From Paenibacillus sp. Root444D2 (GTDB lineage: Bacteria > Bacillota > Bacilli > Paenibacillales > NBRC-103111), in NCBI RefSeq assembly GCF_001426375.1, contig NZ_LMEO01000004.1:102742-166741 (forward strand): a stretch of DNA of 64,000 nt, read 5' to 3'. A program made the position numbers and the translations under genes. Every line of letters begins with the position of its first letter. Position 1 is the first letter of the stretch. Shown one piece after another: positions 47,351 to 58,051 of this stretch. The notes below the pieces were generated by a model, which made no database searches, was not told the DNA's origin, and saw only the letters and a list, made by a program, of their open reading frames with translations.

Positions 47351-50300
47351 CTATTTAGTTACTTTTACAATCATCTTATCGCTGGATGTGGCTCCAGCAT
47401 AGTTAACGAGCTCAGCTCGATACTCATAGTTGCCTTTGGCTCTATTCGCTATAGTCGTTACGGATGATTGGGCATTCGGTGTATGATTGATCAGTGCTTC
47501 TGTATAGATTAGAATACCGTTCTCATATAAATTGTACGTCCCGCCATTCGTACCCCACCACATGTTCATGCTGACTTTAAAGTTGCCGTCGCCATCCCAG
47601 TTATCGCCCGACAGAGCCGGTTTTTCCGGTGCTGCTTTCGTTACGGTTACCACATGTGCAGCGCTCGTTGTTGTGCCGAACGCATTAATAAGCTCTGCAT
47701 AGTAACGATAAATCCCATTCTGCTTGTAGGTAATGGATGTTACGGTGGATTGAGCTGTTGGTGAATTGTCAGTGAGAATTTGTGTATCCATTAATACATC
47801 ATTCTCGTAAAGTTTATAAATTCTACCGTTTTCTCCATACCACATGTTCATCGTAACATTATATGTACCGTCCAGAAATCCGGTATCATACCCATTGTCA
47901 TCGGATAGTACTACTGTACCCGGTTTAGCTTTACTTTTTGCTGCAATATTGTTCACAGTTGCCGTTGCCGTTCCGTAGTTTCCTGCCGCGTCGACGAATT
48001 CGAAGGTAAAGCTGCCGTTAAAGATGAATGTGTAGCTGTTTGAACCCCCATTATTCGTAATCGTTACCGATTCGCTCGGTATGATTGTGGCAATTACACT
48101 TTGTGCGTTTAGCACGCTATAGACCACTGTTGCAGTTGGCACCGTATTATCTACCGTTATCTCAATGCTGCCGACGAAGGGACCGTACGATGCTTGAATG
48201 ATCGCTCTGCCTTCCCCAATTGCCTTCAATACGCCATAAGTATCCACAGTTACGGTTGATGGATCGGATGAATGCCACGCAGCTTTGCCAGATAAATCTA
48301 CAAACCCGCTTGCCGTCAGTCCGTGGGCACCCAGAGTCTGTGTTTGTCCCTCCGTCATATTCGTTTGAGCCGCTTCAACAACTAGCCCATTCAACATCCA
48401 CACTTTTCCATATTTCGCCGGATTTTTATCACTGCCAATCCCGCTGCTCCACTCAAGCCATCCAAGTCGACCGCTGCCGTTATTATCGTTGACCAGCACA
48501 GACAGTCGGAGCGGATTTTTCGGATCATGTACATAAGGATACAATTCAGAAGAATTCACATGAATATAATAAGTCGTTTCATTTGGGACCGTTTGATCTA
48601 CCTTTAGGGACGCGTACTGTGCTACGCTGTTACCCGGTGTCCAATTGGTTGGCAAATTGCCGCCAACATAAGGCACCGATTGTTTATAAAGCACTGGGCC
48701 TTGCGGTGTCAGTGCCGCCTGGAACTCCACCTGATCTCCCGTAAATCCCTGTCCGAATGTGTCAATCGCGAACTGTACGCTGTCCCCTTTCCAGAAGCTT
48801 CCGAGTGGATTATCCTGAACAAATGTCCCATCCTTCACACGAACGATCAGGTCTAGCCCGCTATCCGAATACCCCGCCGCAAAGGAAGCTTCAAAATCCA
48901 CCGGTTTCGTCGACTGGGCAGCTGCTTTATACGCCCAATTATCGGTAGTCCATACAGCATGGTCAGCGACTTCTAATGTGGCAGGATTGAACAGTTCTCC
49001 GCTGGTTCCCTTTGACTCAGGGACAATAATATTACTTGTATTACGGTCGAAATCCGAGATCAAAAACGGCTCTGAGATCGGTAGTAGCGCTATTGCTACG
49101 CTATCCGCATTACTTATCCAATATACCTTGCCAGGATGTATGCTAAGTAGGTTATTGGCACTTTGCGTTTTGCCCTCCCAGTCCGTAACGAGGGTCTCTC
49201 CCGTGAAAGCAGCCGCTAGACGCGCATCGATCGGAGCTTCGGAGGATGCGTCAGTCCACAAACCTATGAGCCGGGTTCCGTCGTTGTCAATTACAACTGC
49301 TTTTTGTCCGTCCTGGAGAACGTACTCCCCTTTATAAACGAGCGATTGGCCAGCAAGATCGAGAAAATGGTGAGCTACTGACGCTGCGAGTCGCGGCTCC
49401 ACTCGCGGCTTAGAGCGGAATAAACCCGATGCGTGCGTTACAGTTCCTGTGCTCTTGGCATAAGATAAAGTTTCCATCTCCGATAAATTCAACATATGAA
49501 ATAAGGCAATTTTTTGCGTTCCCCATTTGAGCTGCGACAGGAAGTCAACGATCATCCGCTTAGCGATCTCAGATTCCGTAGGTACTGTGCCTGTTACTGA
49601 ATTCGAATTGACCAGAATCGCATGACTCTCCGAATCAGCCCACTGCTTGGATGCGATTCCAAAAGCCTGATCTATACGCTGGAATTCGCGCGGATCTGGC
49701 AGGTAACCATGCAGCGAGAGCTTATCAAAATAGGACGCTCCGCCCAAGCTGAGCAGTTCTTTATAAAATGATAAATAGTTGCGTCCTGCAAGTCCGCCAA
49801 TCCATACATCTGAATCCGGCTGCTCCTCTTTAATTGTCTGATACGCCGTTTTCAACAGCTCCACGAAACGTTCCGTCGAATCCAACCAAAACACGCTCAA
49901 CCCCGGCAAGTTTGGCTCATTCCATACTTCCCACGTCTTAATTCGAGTATTGTACCGGGTAACGACGGCACGAACAAAATCTTCCCAGTCCTTCATATCC
50001 ACCGGAGCATAAGCGGAATAGGCCGGCACACTAATATTCGCCTGCGTTTGCTCCGGATGCGGTGATGCCCACTGCGGCGTGTATAACAGATTTCCAATCA
50101 TATCAAAGCCGTAACTTGACAGCTTGTTGATTTGGTCATCGAATCTCGACCACTCATAAACACCGCGTGACGGTTCAATCGCCCAGCTCGTATCGCGGAA
50201 CTGCGATCCCCATGGCACTGCATGAATCCGAGCAAAGCGAAATCCCACTAGATCAGCCAGTTTCATGGCATTCTCGCCTTCCGAAAGCTGGTAGCTGAAG

Positions 50301-51868
50301 CCCATGGTCGGCCATCTTTGCGATACTGGTTTAGTTGGACCCTGACTCACTACCAAAGAATACCGCTCACGAGTAAACGTAGTAAGATCCGTCTGTGAAT
50401 ACGTATATTTGACGGGCAGATCCGTTAAATCCGTCGAACCGTTCTGTTGATACACAAAAGCAATTTCGTAGTACCCCGGCTCTAGAGGCGTCCAGCTCCA
50501 GCCTTGATCGAGGAATGTCTGTCTCGATACAGGCACTTGTGCGATCAATTCATTATCAGAATTGTAAACGCTACCAATTATGGCATTAACTGAACTCGCT
50601 ACTGCTCCGGCGTTCAATTGATACACGACAGGGTCTCCCAGATTCCACCAGCTAGCAAATTTACTTCCTTTCAACGTAAAAACAACTGGTCCCAGCGATT
50701 GATTCGACGCTTCCGCCTTCACATCATCAAAGTAAAGTTTGCCGCTGGCCGGTGTCGTAGCATTTATGCTGGTGGTCGTCAAATTCAGTACAAGCGTGTT
50801 GGTGCCGGCTGGAAATTGGCTTCGATCCACGGTAAACGACACCTCCGTCCAATCCGCAAGCGACAACCCCTCCGTCTTATCAGTCGTGTAGGACCCTAGG
50901 AACGTCCCGTTGTTCTGGAAGGAAACCCATAAACGCGGTTTATTGCCCGAATAGTCTGGAGACGCCTTGAGCTTGGCTGTCATTCGAAACGATGTCATAT
51001 TCGAAGGGAGCGTTATGGGACTCGATACCCACCCCGCGTATCCGCTGCTGACACTGTTGATAAACACCGAGCGCAGACCGCCACTTTTTTCATCCTCTGT
51101 ATAATTCGCCGCAGAAACAGGCGGATTGTTTGCGGTTCCGTTCCACCACCACGTTTTCCAATCTTTTGGACTGTTAACGCCATTCGTTACGGTCAATATC
51201 TCGAAGCCCGGATTCGAAACCGGCAGCTGCTGAACAACCGGAATCGGTTCATCCGACGCCTCCACCATCACATCATCGTAGTAAAGTTTGCCGCTTGCTG
51301 GTGTCGCCGTATTTATGCTGGTTGTCGACAGGTTCAGCACAAGTGTGTTGGTGCCAGCCGGAAATTGGCTTCGATCGACGGTAAACGACACTTCTGTCCA
51401 ATCCGCAAATGACACTCCCTCCGTCTGATCCGTCGTGTAGGACCCTAAAAAAGTCCCGTTGTTCTGGAAGGAAACCCATAAACGCGGCTTGTTTCCCGCA
51501 TAATCTTGCGATGTCTTCAGTTTGGCAGAAATTCGAAACGACATCATATCCGAAGGAAGCGTTATGGGATTTGATACCCACCCCGCGTATCCCGTGCTAA
51601 CACTGCCAATAAATACGGAGCGCTGGCCGCCGCTTTTTTCATTCTCCGTATAATTCGCGGCCGAAATTGACGGATTGTTGACGGGTCCGCTCCACCACCA
51701 CGTCTTCCAATCTTTCGGACTGTAAACACCGTTCGTTACAGTCAGTGTTTCAAATCCTGGGTTCGAGACCGGCAGCTGCTGTATAACCGCCGCAGTAGCA
51801 GCACGTGCTCCAATTACCATAAAAAATAATAGCCCCAAAACACAAATAAATTTCTTAAACTTCCTCAT
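47351..51868 (-). CDS. large exported multidomain protein: two CBM-like repeats, GH39-like barrel, CBM9/DOMON-like, Big2, two ChiA-N-like domains
   Basis: A 1505-residue secreted protein. Signal peptide (1-26); two almost identical carbohydrate-binding-like modules (29-211 and 212-388); a beta domain (about 395-520); a clan-A TIM barrel (about 520-790) with the acid/base pair in [10 protein letters not shown]; a CBM9/DOMON-like module (about 940-1120; [12 protein letters not shown]); a Big2 domain (about 1140-1205); and two chitinase-A-N-terminal-like modules (about 1310-1405 and 1415-1505; [17 protein letters not shown]). At the position where the nucleophile Glu is expected (hhhTExG) I read ILVNSNS, so activity is doubtful. 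Start ATG 51868 has AGGAGG 6 nt upstream; the longer reading to 52000 overlaps the binding-protein gene. Probable glycan-binding or degrading protein of the rhamnosidase locus. Confidence 0.85.
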   Translation of the reverse strand: MRKFKKFICVLGLLFFMVIGARAATAAVIQQLPVSNPGFETLTVTNGVYSPKDWKTWWWSGPVNNPSISAANYTENEKSGGQRSVFIGSVSTGYAGWVSNPITLPSDMMSFRISAKLKTSQDYAGNKPRLWVSFQNNGTFLGSYTTDQTEGVSFADWTEVSFTVDRSQFPAGTNTLVLNLSTTSINTATPASGKLYYDDVMVEASDEPIPVVQQLPVSNPGFEILTVTNGVNSPKDWKTWWWNGTANNPPVSAANYTEDEKSGGLRSVFINSVSSGYAGWVSSPITLPSNMTSFRMTAKLKASPDYSGNKPRLWVSFQNNGTFLGSYTTDKTEGLSLADWTEVSFTVDRSQFPAGTNTLVLNLTTTSINATTPASGKLYFDDVKAEASNQSLGPVVFTLKGSKFASWWNLGDPVVYQLNAGAVASSVNAIIGSVYNSDNELIAQVPVSRQTFLDQGWSWTPLEPGYYEIAFVYQQNGSTDLTDLPVKYTYSQTDLTTFTRERYSLVVSQGPTKPVSQRWPTMGFSYQLSEGENAMKLADLVGFRFARIHAVPWGSQFRDTSWAIEPSRGVYEWSRFDDQINKLSSYGFDMIGNLLYTPQWASPHPEQTQANISVPAYSAYAPVDMKDWEDFVRAVVTRYNTRIKTWEVWNEPNLPGLSVFWLDSTERFVELLKTAYQTIKEEQPDSDVWIGGLAGRNYLSFYKELLSLGGASYFDKLSLHGYLPDPREFQRIDQAFGIASKQWADSESHAILVNSNSVTGTVPTESEIAKRMIVDFLSQLKWGTQKIALFHMLNLSEMETLSYAKSTGTVTHASGLFRSKPRVEPRLAASVAHHFLDLAGQSLVYKGEYVLQDGQKAVVIDNDGTRLIGLWTDASSEAPIDARLAAAFTGETLVTDWEGKTQSANNLLSIHPGKVYWISNADSVAIALLPISEPFLISDFDRNTSNIIVPESKGTSGELFNPATLEVADHAVWTTDNWAYKAAAQSTKPVDFEASFAAGYSDSGLDLIVRVKDGTFVQDNPLGSFWKGDSVQFAIDTFGQGFTGDQVEFQAALTPQGPVLYKQSVPYVGGNLPTNWTPGNSVAQYASLKVDQTVPNETTYYIHVNSSELYPYVHDPKNPLRLSVLVNDNNGSGRLGWLEWSSGIGSDKNPAKYGKVWMLNGLVVEAAQTNMTEGQTQTLGAHGLTASGFVDLSGKAAWHSSDPSTVTVDTYGVLKAIGEGRAIIQASYGPFVGSIEITVDNTVPTATVVYSVLNAQSVIATIIPSESVTITNNGGSNSYTFIFNGSFTFEFVDAAGNYGTATATVNNIAAKSKAKPGTVVLSDDNGYDTGFLDGTYNVTMNMWYGENGRIYKLYENDVLMDTQILTDNSPTAQSTVTSITYKQNGIYRYYAELINAFGTTTSAAHVVTVTKAAPEKPALSGDNWDGDGNFKVSMNMWWGTNGGTYNLYENGILIYTEALINHTPNAQSSVTTIANRAKGNYEYRAELVNYAGATSSDKMIVKVTK
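50705..51784 (-). repeat. intragenic 549-bp tandem duplication (CBM-like modules)
   Basis: The segment encoding residues 29-211 is repeated immediately at 212-388 with period 549 bp and only scattered substitutions (for example [12 protein letters not shown] versus [12 protein letters not shown]), indicating a recent duplication. Confidence 0.9.
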
Positions 51869-51960
51869 AATCCCCCTCCTCGTATTCATGCATGGATAAA
51901 ATAAAGCTGAGGACCGCAGATTCGGATAACGGCCCCCATCGTGTATTACAAGCGCGTTGC

Positions 51961-53631
51961 TTATTTCTTCATTTGTGCTTGTTTGGCAACGGTCTCCCAT
52001 AAATCTTTCATCATGAAACTGCTGTCCTTATTGGTTCTATACCACTCGATTATGAAGTCATCCATTTGTTTGCCGCCCGCTTTATCCCATGAAGTCTGAA
52101 CGTCCTTGTAGGCTTGTTCCACAGAGTATTTATCCCCGCTCAAGACTGATTTCAACCACGTATCGGTAATTTGCTTTTTGACAGTGTTAAATGACGTTTG
52201 CATATCTTTGGGGAAAGACGGTATCAGCTCTTGCAAGGTGACGAAACGGTATTTTTTAGTCGAATCGAGATATAAGGACTCGGCTTTGTTGAACATATCC
52301 AGTCCTGCTTTTTGTTCTGGAATGTCAGGATTGAATTGATTTTGGAAGAACGAACACTTCCCTAGCAGCAAACGGGAATAGGATTGAGCGTAGTCGCCCG
52401 CCCAGCTAACTTCAGACTTGCTTTTATTGGGGTCGATGTTTTGCGGACATCCGTTTGCATCCTTCTTATAATGCGTACCTTCCACACCGAAAAGCAGGCT
52501 GGTACCCGTCGAGACACGATTGATGAAGTCGATGTATTTGATCGCTGCAACCGGGTCTTTCGTCTTTGCATTAATCGCAGTTGTCATTTGCACTGGACTT
52601 TGTACATCCGGAATAAATTCGCCTACTGGACTTTTTGGCAGTGCGATAGGGATCACATCGGCATCTGGAACAGCCTTTTTCAAGGTTTGTATATCGGTTA
52701 CTGTCGAATCGAACCAACTTCCTACAAACGTCGGGAAAATGCCCAGCTTGCCATTCAAATAGTCTTGTTTGGCCTTTGCCCCATTTTTGTCATTCACGAA
52801 GTCTTTATCGATTATCCCCTCATCAAACAAGCGTTTTTTGAATTCCGTCGCCAATTTTGCATGTTCAAATGCCCGGCTCGGTTGATCGTTTACAAGACCA
52901 TACAGCTCAACAGGGTTCCCGAACATCATATCGATCGCAAACTCCGAACGAAAACTCAAAGCCATTCCGTATGTGTCCTTCTTTCCGTTGCCGTCAGGAT
53001 CTTGCTCCGCAAACGCTTTTGCTACTTTATACAGATCCTCGGTCGTTTTCGGTACGTCCAGATTCAATTTTTTCAACCAATCTGCACGGACAAAGACCGC
53101 ATAACTTGGAAATGATTCTAGCACCCGTCCAATTTTGTACATCTTCCCGTCGGGATTGGTTGCTACTTTCTTCAATGCGGGATAATCCTGAAGCACCTTC
53201 TTATATTCAACACTGTTCTTGTCGATCAGGTCGTTTAGCGGCATAAGCTGCTTCTGATCAATGAGCGGGTTTAGTATATTCGGATCAAACTCGTTAATAA
53301 TGTCAGGCGCCGATCCCGAAGCAAACAGTACATTGAATTTTTGTGCCGCATCGTTGCGTGGAATTGGCACATATTTGACATTCGCAGGGCCGTTTTCATT
53401 AATAAATTTTGTCCAACGATTATCTTCTAATGTTCCTTCTGCAGCAGGAATACTTCCACGGTCATAAACCGATACGGAGATATCCCCTTTCTTGGCTGGA
53501 GTTGTTGCTGCTGTTGGAGTTGTTGAATTAGCAGATGGACTCGGTTGTACGGTAGATTTCGTACTGCATGCCGTTAGAACCATTGAAGTCGATAATGCCA
53601 TCGTTAGTGATGTCGCAAACCATTTTTTCAT
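51961..53631 (-). CDS. LplA-type substrate-binding lipoprotein
   Basis: A 556-residue extracellular solute-binding lipoprotein; lipobox LTAC (Cys22), Thr/Pro/Ser linker, mature part from [11 protein letters not shown]. Its length and the neighbouring LplB/LplC-type permeases place it in the LplA group, which in Bacillota imports complex polysaccharide fragments such as rhamnogalacturonan oligomers. AAGGGG lies about 9 nt before ATG 53631. About 115 bp separate it from the permease upstream; that gap has a strong AAGGAGG with no proper start codon after it. It is followed after 92 nt by the large exported protein. Confidence 0.92.
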   Translation of the reverse strand: MKKWFATSLTMALSTSMVLTACSTKSTVQPSPSANSTTPTAATTPAKKGDISVSVYDRGSIPAAEGTLEDNRWTKFINENGPANVKYVPIPRNDAAQKFNVLFASGSAPDIINEFDPNILNPLIDQKQLMPLNDLIDKNSVEYKKVLQDYPALKKVATNPDGKMYKIGRVLESFPSYAVFVRADWLKKLNLDVPKTTEDLYKVAKAFAEQDPDGNGKKDTYGMALSFRSEFAIDMMFGNPVELYGLVNDQPSRAFEHAKLATEFKKRLFDEGIIDKDFVNDKNGAKAKQDYLNGKLGIFPTFVGSWFDSTVTDIQTLKKAVPDADVIPIALPKSPVGEFIPDVQSPVQMTTAINAKTKDPVAAIKYIDFINRVSTGTSLLFGVEGTHYKKDANGCPQNIDPNKSKSEVSWAGDYAQSYSRLLLGKCSFFQNQFNPDIPEQKAGLDMFNKAESLYLDSTKKYRFVTLQELIPSFPKDMQTSFNTVKKQITDTWLKSVLSGDKYSVEQAYKDVQTSWDKAGGKQMDDFIIEWYRTNKDSSFMMKDLWETVAKQAQMKK

Positions 53632-53745
53632 GTTTGATAAACCCCTTTTGAATTCGTTATTTGCTTGCTTAAGCTTACCTCATCGAATCTTTGGGAACCA
53701 TATTTCTCTTTGTAACACCACCTCCTTATCGCCCTCATGCTTCCC

Positions 53746-54621
53746 TTAGCCTTTCACGGAACCAAGCATAACGCCTTTGACAAAGTATTTTTGCAAAAAT
53801 GGATAAACCACCAACATCGGGGTAATCATGACGATCACGCCTGCAGCTTTAATTCCTTCCTCCACCACATGAACCTGATCGTCAGGCTGCACCGCCATGC
53901 TTTGCTGCAGCACGCTCTGGCTTTGAATCATTTGCTGTACGAGTACGGTTAAGTTGTGCTTATCGGTATCGTTGATGTAAATCAGCATACTCATAAAGAT
54001 ATTCCAGTACGCAACACCATAAAAAAGCGTTAATGTCGCGAGAACAGGCATAGAAATGGGCAATACAACTTGAAGTAGAAGACGTACTTCACTGCAGCCA
54101 TCCATACGCGCCGCATCGTCAATTTCAGACGGGATGTTCTCGAAGTACGTGCGTAAAAGCAACATGTTATACGTACTTACTAAACCCGGTAACCATAGCG
54201 CCCAATAGGAGTTAACCAGTCCCAGACTTTGGATGACCAGGAAAGTAGGGATAATGCCACCCGTAAAGATCATCGTAAAGATCATCGAAAGCGTAAAGAA
54301 GCGTCGTGCATAAAAGTTGGGACGTGATAAGGGATATGCGGCCATAATCGTGGTGAGCATACATAACGTAACACCTACCAACGTGATCAAAGCACTGTTG
54401 CTGAATGATCGGATAAGCGGTGTTCCCTTGATCAAAACATTAAATGTTTCCCAGGTGAAGCCGATAGGCCAAAGATTTACTTTCCCGGTTTCAATGGCGG
54501 ATGAACTACTAATGGAAAGCGCAATCAAATGAAGAAGTGGAAACAAGCTAGAGCAGGCAATTAAGGCTAATACGATATAGTTCATGATGTAAAAGATTTT
54601 ATCTCCATTGGATGCACGCAT
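53746..54621 (-). CDS. carbohydrate ABC transporter permease (LplC type)
   Basis: A 291-residue CUT1 permease with six helices, EAA loop DDAARMDGCSEVRLLL and the ending VKGVMLGSVKG typical of LplC/YtcP proteins. Start ATG 54621 with AGGAGG at 54629-54634 (7 nt); the GTG at 54624 is too close. It follows the LplB-type gene by 15 nt. No ATPase subunit is in the locus. Confidence 0.93.
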   Translation of the reverse strand: MRASNGDKIFYIMNYIVLALIACSSLFPLLHLIALSISSSSAIETGKVNLWPIGFTWETFNVLIKGTPLIRSFSNSALITLVGVTLCMLTTIMAAYPLSRPNFYARRFFTLSMIFTMIFTGGIIPTFLVIQSLGLVNSYWALWLPGLVSTYNMLLLRTYFENIPSEIDDAARMDGCSEVRLLLQVVLPISMPVLATLTLFYGVAYWNIFMSMLIYINDTDKHNLTVLVQQMIQSQSVLQQSMAVQPDDQVHVVEEGIKAAGVIVMITPMLVVYPFLQKYFVKGVMLGSVKG

Positions 54622-54636
54622 CACGATTCCTCCTCT

Positions 54637-55557
54637 CTAAAATAGACCCTTCTGAAAACGACGTGCAATCCAGTTGACAGAAAGCAGCAAAATTAATGCA
54701 ACGATAGATTCAAACATACCCATTGCTGTAGTTAAGCTGAATTGCGCGCCTTGCAGTCCAACGCGATAAATATACGTGCTAATGACATCCGAAACGTCGT
54801 TCACCGCAGCATTTTGCAAGACGTAAATGGGGTCGAATCCGACTTCCATCACACGCCCCATGGAAAGTATAAAGAGCAAAATCATGGTCGGTGCAATTCC
54901 GGGAATCGTAATATGAATAATCTGTTTCCATTTATTAGCGCCATCCATACTTGCTGACTCGTAAAGTGAGGGATCGATTGTCGTCATTGCCGCCAAATAG
55001 ATAATGGCATTAAAACCCATATCCTTCCATATTCCTGCACCAACAAAGATGGTAATCCATGATTTGATATTGTATAAGAATGGAAATGGTTCAACATTAA
55101 AGAAGGTCATCCACTGACTTAACCAGCTTCCTTCGATTCCGAAAATACTAAAGACGATCCCACCGACAATAATCCATGAATAAAAGTAAGGTAAATAAAC
55201 AAGTGTTTGAACGATCTTCTTGAACCACATTTTTCGCACTTCGTTCAAAAGAATAGCTAATAGAATCGGAAACGGAAACCCCACGAATATATTTAGACTG
55301 CTAAGTAGAAGCGTGTTTCGGATAATTTTTAACGAATTTGGGTTACTGAACAGCTTTTGAAAATGTTCAAATCCAACCCAAGGACTGCGAAACACCCCAT
55401 CAAAAAAGTTATAATCTTTAAAAGCAATGATCAGCCCAGCCATCGGCGCGTATTTGAAAATTAAGTAAAATAAAATGACGGGTATGAACATAAGGAGAAG
55501 TGGCATATTCTCCCTTAATCTCTTCATGTCGATTCCCCTTCGGTCTATTGCTTTCAT
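54637..55557 (-). CDS. carbohydrate ABC transporter permease (LplB type)
   Basis: A 306-residue CUT1 permease; N-terminal MKRLRENMPLLLMFIPVILFY and EAA loop ESASMDGANKWKQII match LplB/YteP proteins. Two starts have good ribosome binding sites: ATG 55557 (GAGGG, 6 nt) and ATG 55527 (AAGGGG, 7 nt). I take the first; the second gives the more usual family N-terminus. The frame can be read up to 55623, but that part is the duplicated leader block. First gene of the importer unit. Confidence 0.9.
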   Translation of the reverse strand: MKAIDRRGIDMKRLRENMPLLLMFIPVILFYLIFKYAPMAGLIIAFKDYNFFDGVFRSPWVGFEHFQKLFSNPNSLKIIRNTLLLSSLNIFVGFPFPILLAILLNEVRKMWFKKIVQTLVYLPYFYSWIIVGGIVFSIFGIEGSWLSQWMTFFNVEPFPFLYNIKSWITIFVGAGIWKDMGFNAIIYLAAMTTIDPSLYESASMDGANKWKQIIHITIPGIAPTMILLFILSMGRVMEVGFDPIYVLQNAAVNDVSDVISTYIYRVGLQGAQFSLTTAMGMFESIVALILLLSVNWIARRFQKGLF

Positions 55558-55582
55558 ATCGTTCCCTCTTTCTTTGTTGTAG

Positions 55583-55673
55583 CCTGCGATCCAACTGTAC
55601 AACTGAAAAGTGAGGTAGAACAATCGTTCATTTTCCCTCGATCAACAATATTCTCAAATAAAAAAAGAACCGT
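55583..55673 (-). promoter_or_regulatory. duplicated leader block, copy A (before importer genes)
   Basis: 91 bp almost identical to 60298-60386 (two single-base length differences visible). It ends 25 nt upstream of ATG 55557. Its presence in front of both transcription units of the locus suggests promoter or operator function. Confidence 0.6.
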
Positions 55674-55763
55674 TCTCCCTGGCTTTTTCACCAGTGAATC
55701 CGATTCTATCGCAATCCAAATCCTATTAATCAACAAAAAAACACCAATCAACAAAGTTCATCT

Positions 55764-58016
55764 TTATGATTTCACTTGAGCAGTCTTCCGAAAGTCTCCT
55801 GGGGTTTGACCAACCAGCTTTTTAAATGATCGAATGAACGTGTTCGGATGCAGATATCCGATTCTGACCGTAATCTCTTGTATGGAATGTTCGGTTTGAA
55901 CCAAAAGCTCTTTCGCGTGTTCCGTACGAATTCGCGTCAAATAATCAATAAAATTCTCGCCAATTTCTTCTTTAAACGTACGACTGATGCTTTTCATATG
56001 CACATGGAACACATCGCTTAAATGAAGCAATGATAGATCCGGATTCTGGTAATGCTCCTCCATATACAACTTAATTTTGCGGATAAGCATATAATTGCTG
56101 CTCATCTCACGCAGCGTCGCGATTGCTTCAGTTGTTTCCGTAAGAACACTTCTCAACATTTGCTGTAGTTCGTCCACGGTGTCCCAGTCGTCTACCGCTT
56201 TTTGCAGTTTATCCTGCACGCCGTTTGCCCATATTTTTTGCACATCCACTGGTAGGTCCGTAAACTCCTTATCAAGAAAAAATATCATGTAGCTCATTAA
56301 GTTGTCCAATTCCTTACGCGCATACAGACCGGCTCGAATGCCATCGAAAAGTTGTGCGAAGCTGCCCTGCCAATCGCCTTCCCCCGTTCGTAATGAAAAG
56401 GCAATCTCACGGATATATTCGAGCAGATCGAGCGACTGTTGCTTGCCCTCGAGCTTAATCTGCCAATAACAGATCACACTATCCTCACCTAGTGAAGGTT
56501 TGTATTGAAGTGCTTCCAAGGCTTCGACGTACGCGTAATGTACAAGCTCTATCCGATCGACGCCTGAACCTATGCCCATTGTAATATTGAAATCAAGGTT
56601 GGTCTTCACCCATTGCATCAGGTCATTCGCTATATCACTCGCTATCTGCTCGGGCTTACTTTCCGACGAAACGTTCTGGACCAAATGCAGCAAAGTCAAT
56701 TGATCCTTGGACGTCCACTCGGTCCATATGGTTACATTTCGGCCAATTGCAATTTCCTTTACTACGCTACACAAAACGAATTTAAGTAAATTTTGATCAT
56801 GATCGGAATAAAGACTAGCGAATTTACTGTATTTATTAATTTCGAGCACACTAACACATAGCGAGTCAAAAGCGCAAGGCATTCCGAGGCTCTCCATCTC
56901 CTGCTGCCACTCTTCATCCTTCAAGGGCCGATTCCCTTCCATCCATTCGAAAAAGAAATGCTTTCGCTTAAAAACCAAATCTTCCTCATGCTGCTTCTGA
57001 TAGGCATTTGACTGCTCCATCAAATTCACCAAGGCGGTATCGATAAACTTAAATTCATCTTGATTGCCTTTACGGAACAGTTCGGCGCTTTTTTGCTGGG
57101 AGAATAATTGGATACGCTGTATGATCGTTTCTACAGGCTTATAGTTTCGTCGGGTAACCACAACAATCCATACAACGCCGATAAAAAAGAAAACTGCACA
57201 AACGAATATCCAATATTTAGATATCGCGGAGACAAGACGAAACAAATTACCATTCGCCACACTGCTGGAAATGGCCCATTCGGAATAATCGGAGCGCATC
57301 TCCGTCATTAGGGAATCGTTCCCATGACTATCACCATAAATAGGCGTACCCTTGCGGTCATAAAGGCTGAGATGATTGGAATTTTCTGTTGTCAGTGTTT
57401 GAACAAAATGGGCAATCGCTTGAAGCTGCACATTGACAACGATTAGACCGTCATTACCGGAATTCAATGGGACATATCGCACTAACGATACGAATTCGGA
57501 AGGTTCGCCTTGCTCCGTGTAACCTTTCCGCACATTTGTCCATTGATAATTTAGCCCGGATTGTTTTAATGCTTCCACAATCAATTGTTTATCGTTAAAT
57601 GCAGCTAGCTTGGAAACGGAGTATGGTGTCTGCACCGTATCGTCCGATAGCCTGTATAAATAGATCGAATCGATGAGAGGCATCGTTGCCATGAGACTTT
57701 TCACTTTTACAGACGACATATAGCCCGAATAATATCGATCGCTGCGCAAGGCAGGATTAAAAAAACCCAATAGCGTATCATCGCTGGCAATCTCATTCGT
57801 GATCGTGTTATCGATCAACTTCATCTGATTGTCTACGGATTGGAGCACTTGCTTGGTGAAAATTTTATTCGATTCGACTGCGGTTTTTCGCGACAATTCA
57901 CTGAATGCCATCAATAGGATAAACATGAGGAGAGGCACGATAAAAAGGAAAATCGTTACATAGGAAAATAGGAGACGACGAAACCATGTCTTATTCAGCG
58001 AGATATTCTTTATCAT
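55764..58016 (-). CDS. membrane-anchored AraC family regulator with extracellular sensor
   Basis: A 750-residue one-component regulator. TM1 (about 13-38), extracellular Cache-like region (40-270), TM2 (about 272-293), cytoplasmic coiled-coil linker, a middle domain (about 345-540) and a C-terminal AraC double helix-turn-helix (about 650-748; SIQEITVRIGYLHPNTFIRSFKKL, shown in part: ITVRIGYLHPNTFIRSF). No histidine-kinase or receiver domain is present, so it senses outside and binds DNA directly. AGGAG lies 8 nt before ATG 58016. It follows the GH78 gene by 35 nt and precedes the importer genes. It probably acts at the duplicated leader blocks; this is inferred. Confidence 0.92.
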   Translation of the reverse strand: MIKNISLNKTWFRRLLFSYVTIFLFIVPLLMFILLMAFSELSRKTAVESNKIFTKQVLQSVDNQMKLIDNTITNEIASDDTLLGFFNPALRSDRYYSGYMSSVKVKSLMATMPLIDSIYLYRLSDDTVQTPYSVSKLAAFNDKQLIVEALKQSGLNYQWTNVRKGYTEQGEPSEFVSLVRYVPLNSGNDGLIVVNVQLQAIAHFVQTLTTENSNHLSLYDRKGTPIYGDSHGNDSLMTEMRSDYSEWAISSSVANGNLFRLVSAISKYWIFVCAVFFFIGVVWIVVVTRRNYKPVETIIQRIQLFSQQKSAELFRKGNQDEFKFIDTALVNLMEQSNAYQKQHEEDLVFKRKHFFFEWMEGNRPLKDEEWQQEMESLGMPCAFDSLCVSVLEINKYSKFASLYSDHDQNLLKFVLCSVVKEIAIGRNVTIWTEWTSKDQLTLLHLVQNVSSESKPEQIASDIANDLMQWVKTNLDFNITMGIGSGVDRIELVHYAYVEALEALQYKPSLGEDSVICYWQIKLEGKQQSLDLLEYIREIAFSLRTGEGDWQGSFAQLFDGIRAGLYARKELDNLMSYMIFFLDKEFTDLPVDVQKIWANGVQDKLQKAVDDWDTVDELQQMLRSVLTETTEAIATLREMSSNYMLIRKIKLYMEEHYQNPDLSLLHLSDVFHVHMKSISRTFKEEIGENFIDYLTRIRTEHAKELLVQTEHSIQEITVRIGYLHPNTFIRSFKKLVGQTPGDFRKTAQVKS

Positions 58017-58051
58017 CGTTTATTCTCCTTTTCCACAAATATTTTTTATGG

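Noticed and set aside
52384..53115. 243-codon plus-strand ORF inside the LplA-type gene
   Set aside because: Antisense shadow of a clear lipoprotein gene, with no ribosome binding site and improbable amino-acid composition.
55554..55754. 66-codon minus-strand ORF over leader block A
   Set aside because: It runs through the duplicated non-coding block and overlaps the LplB-type start; the matching frame at block B is interrupted differently.
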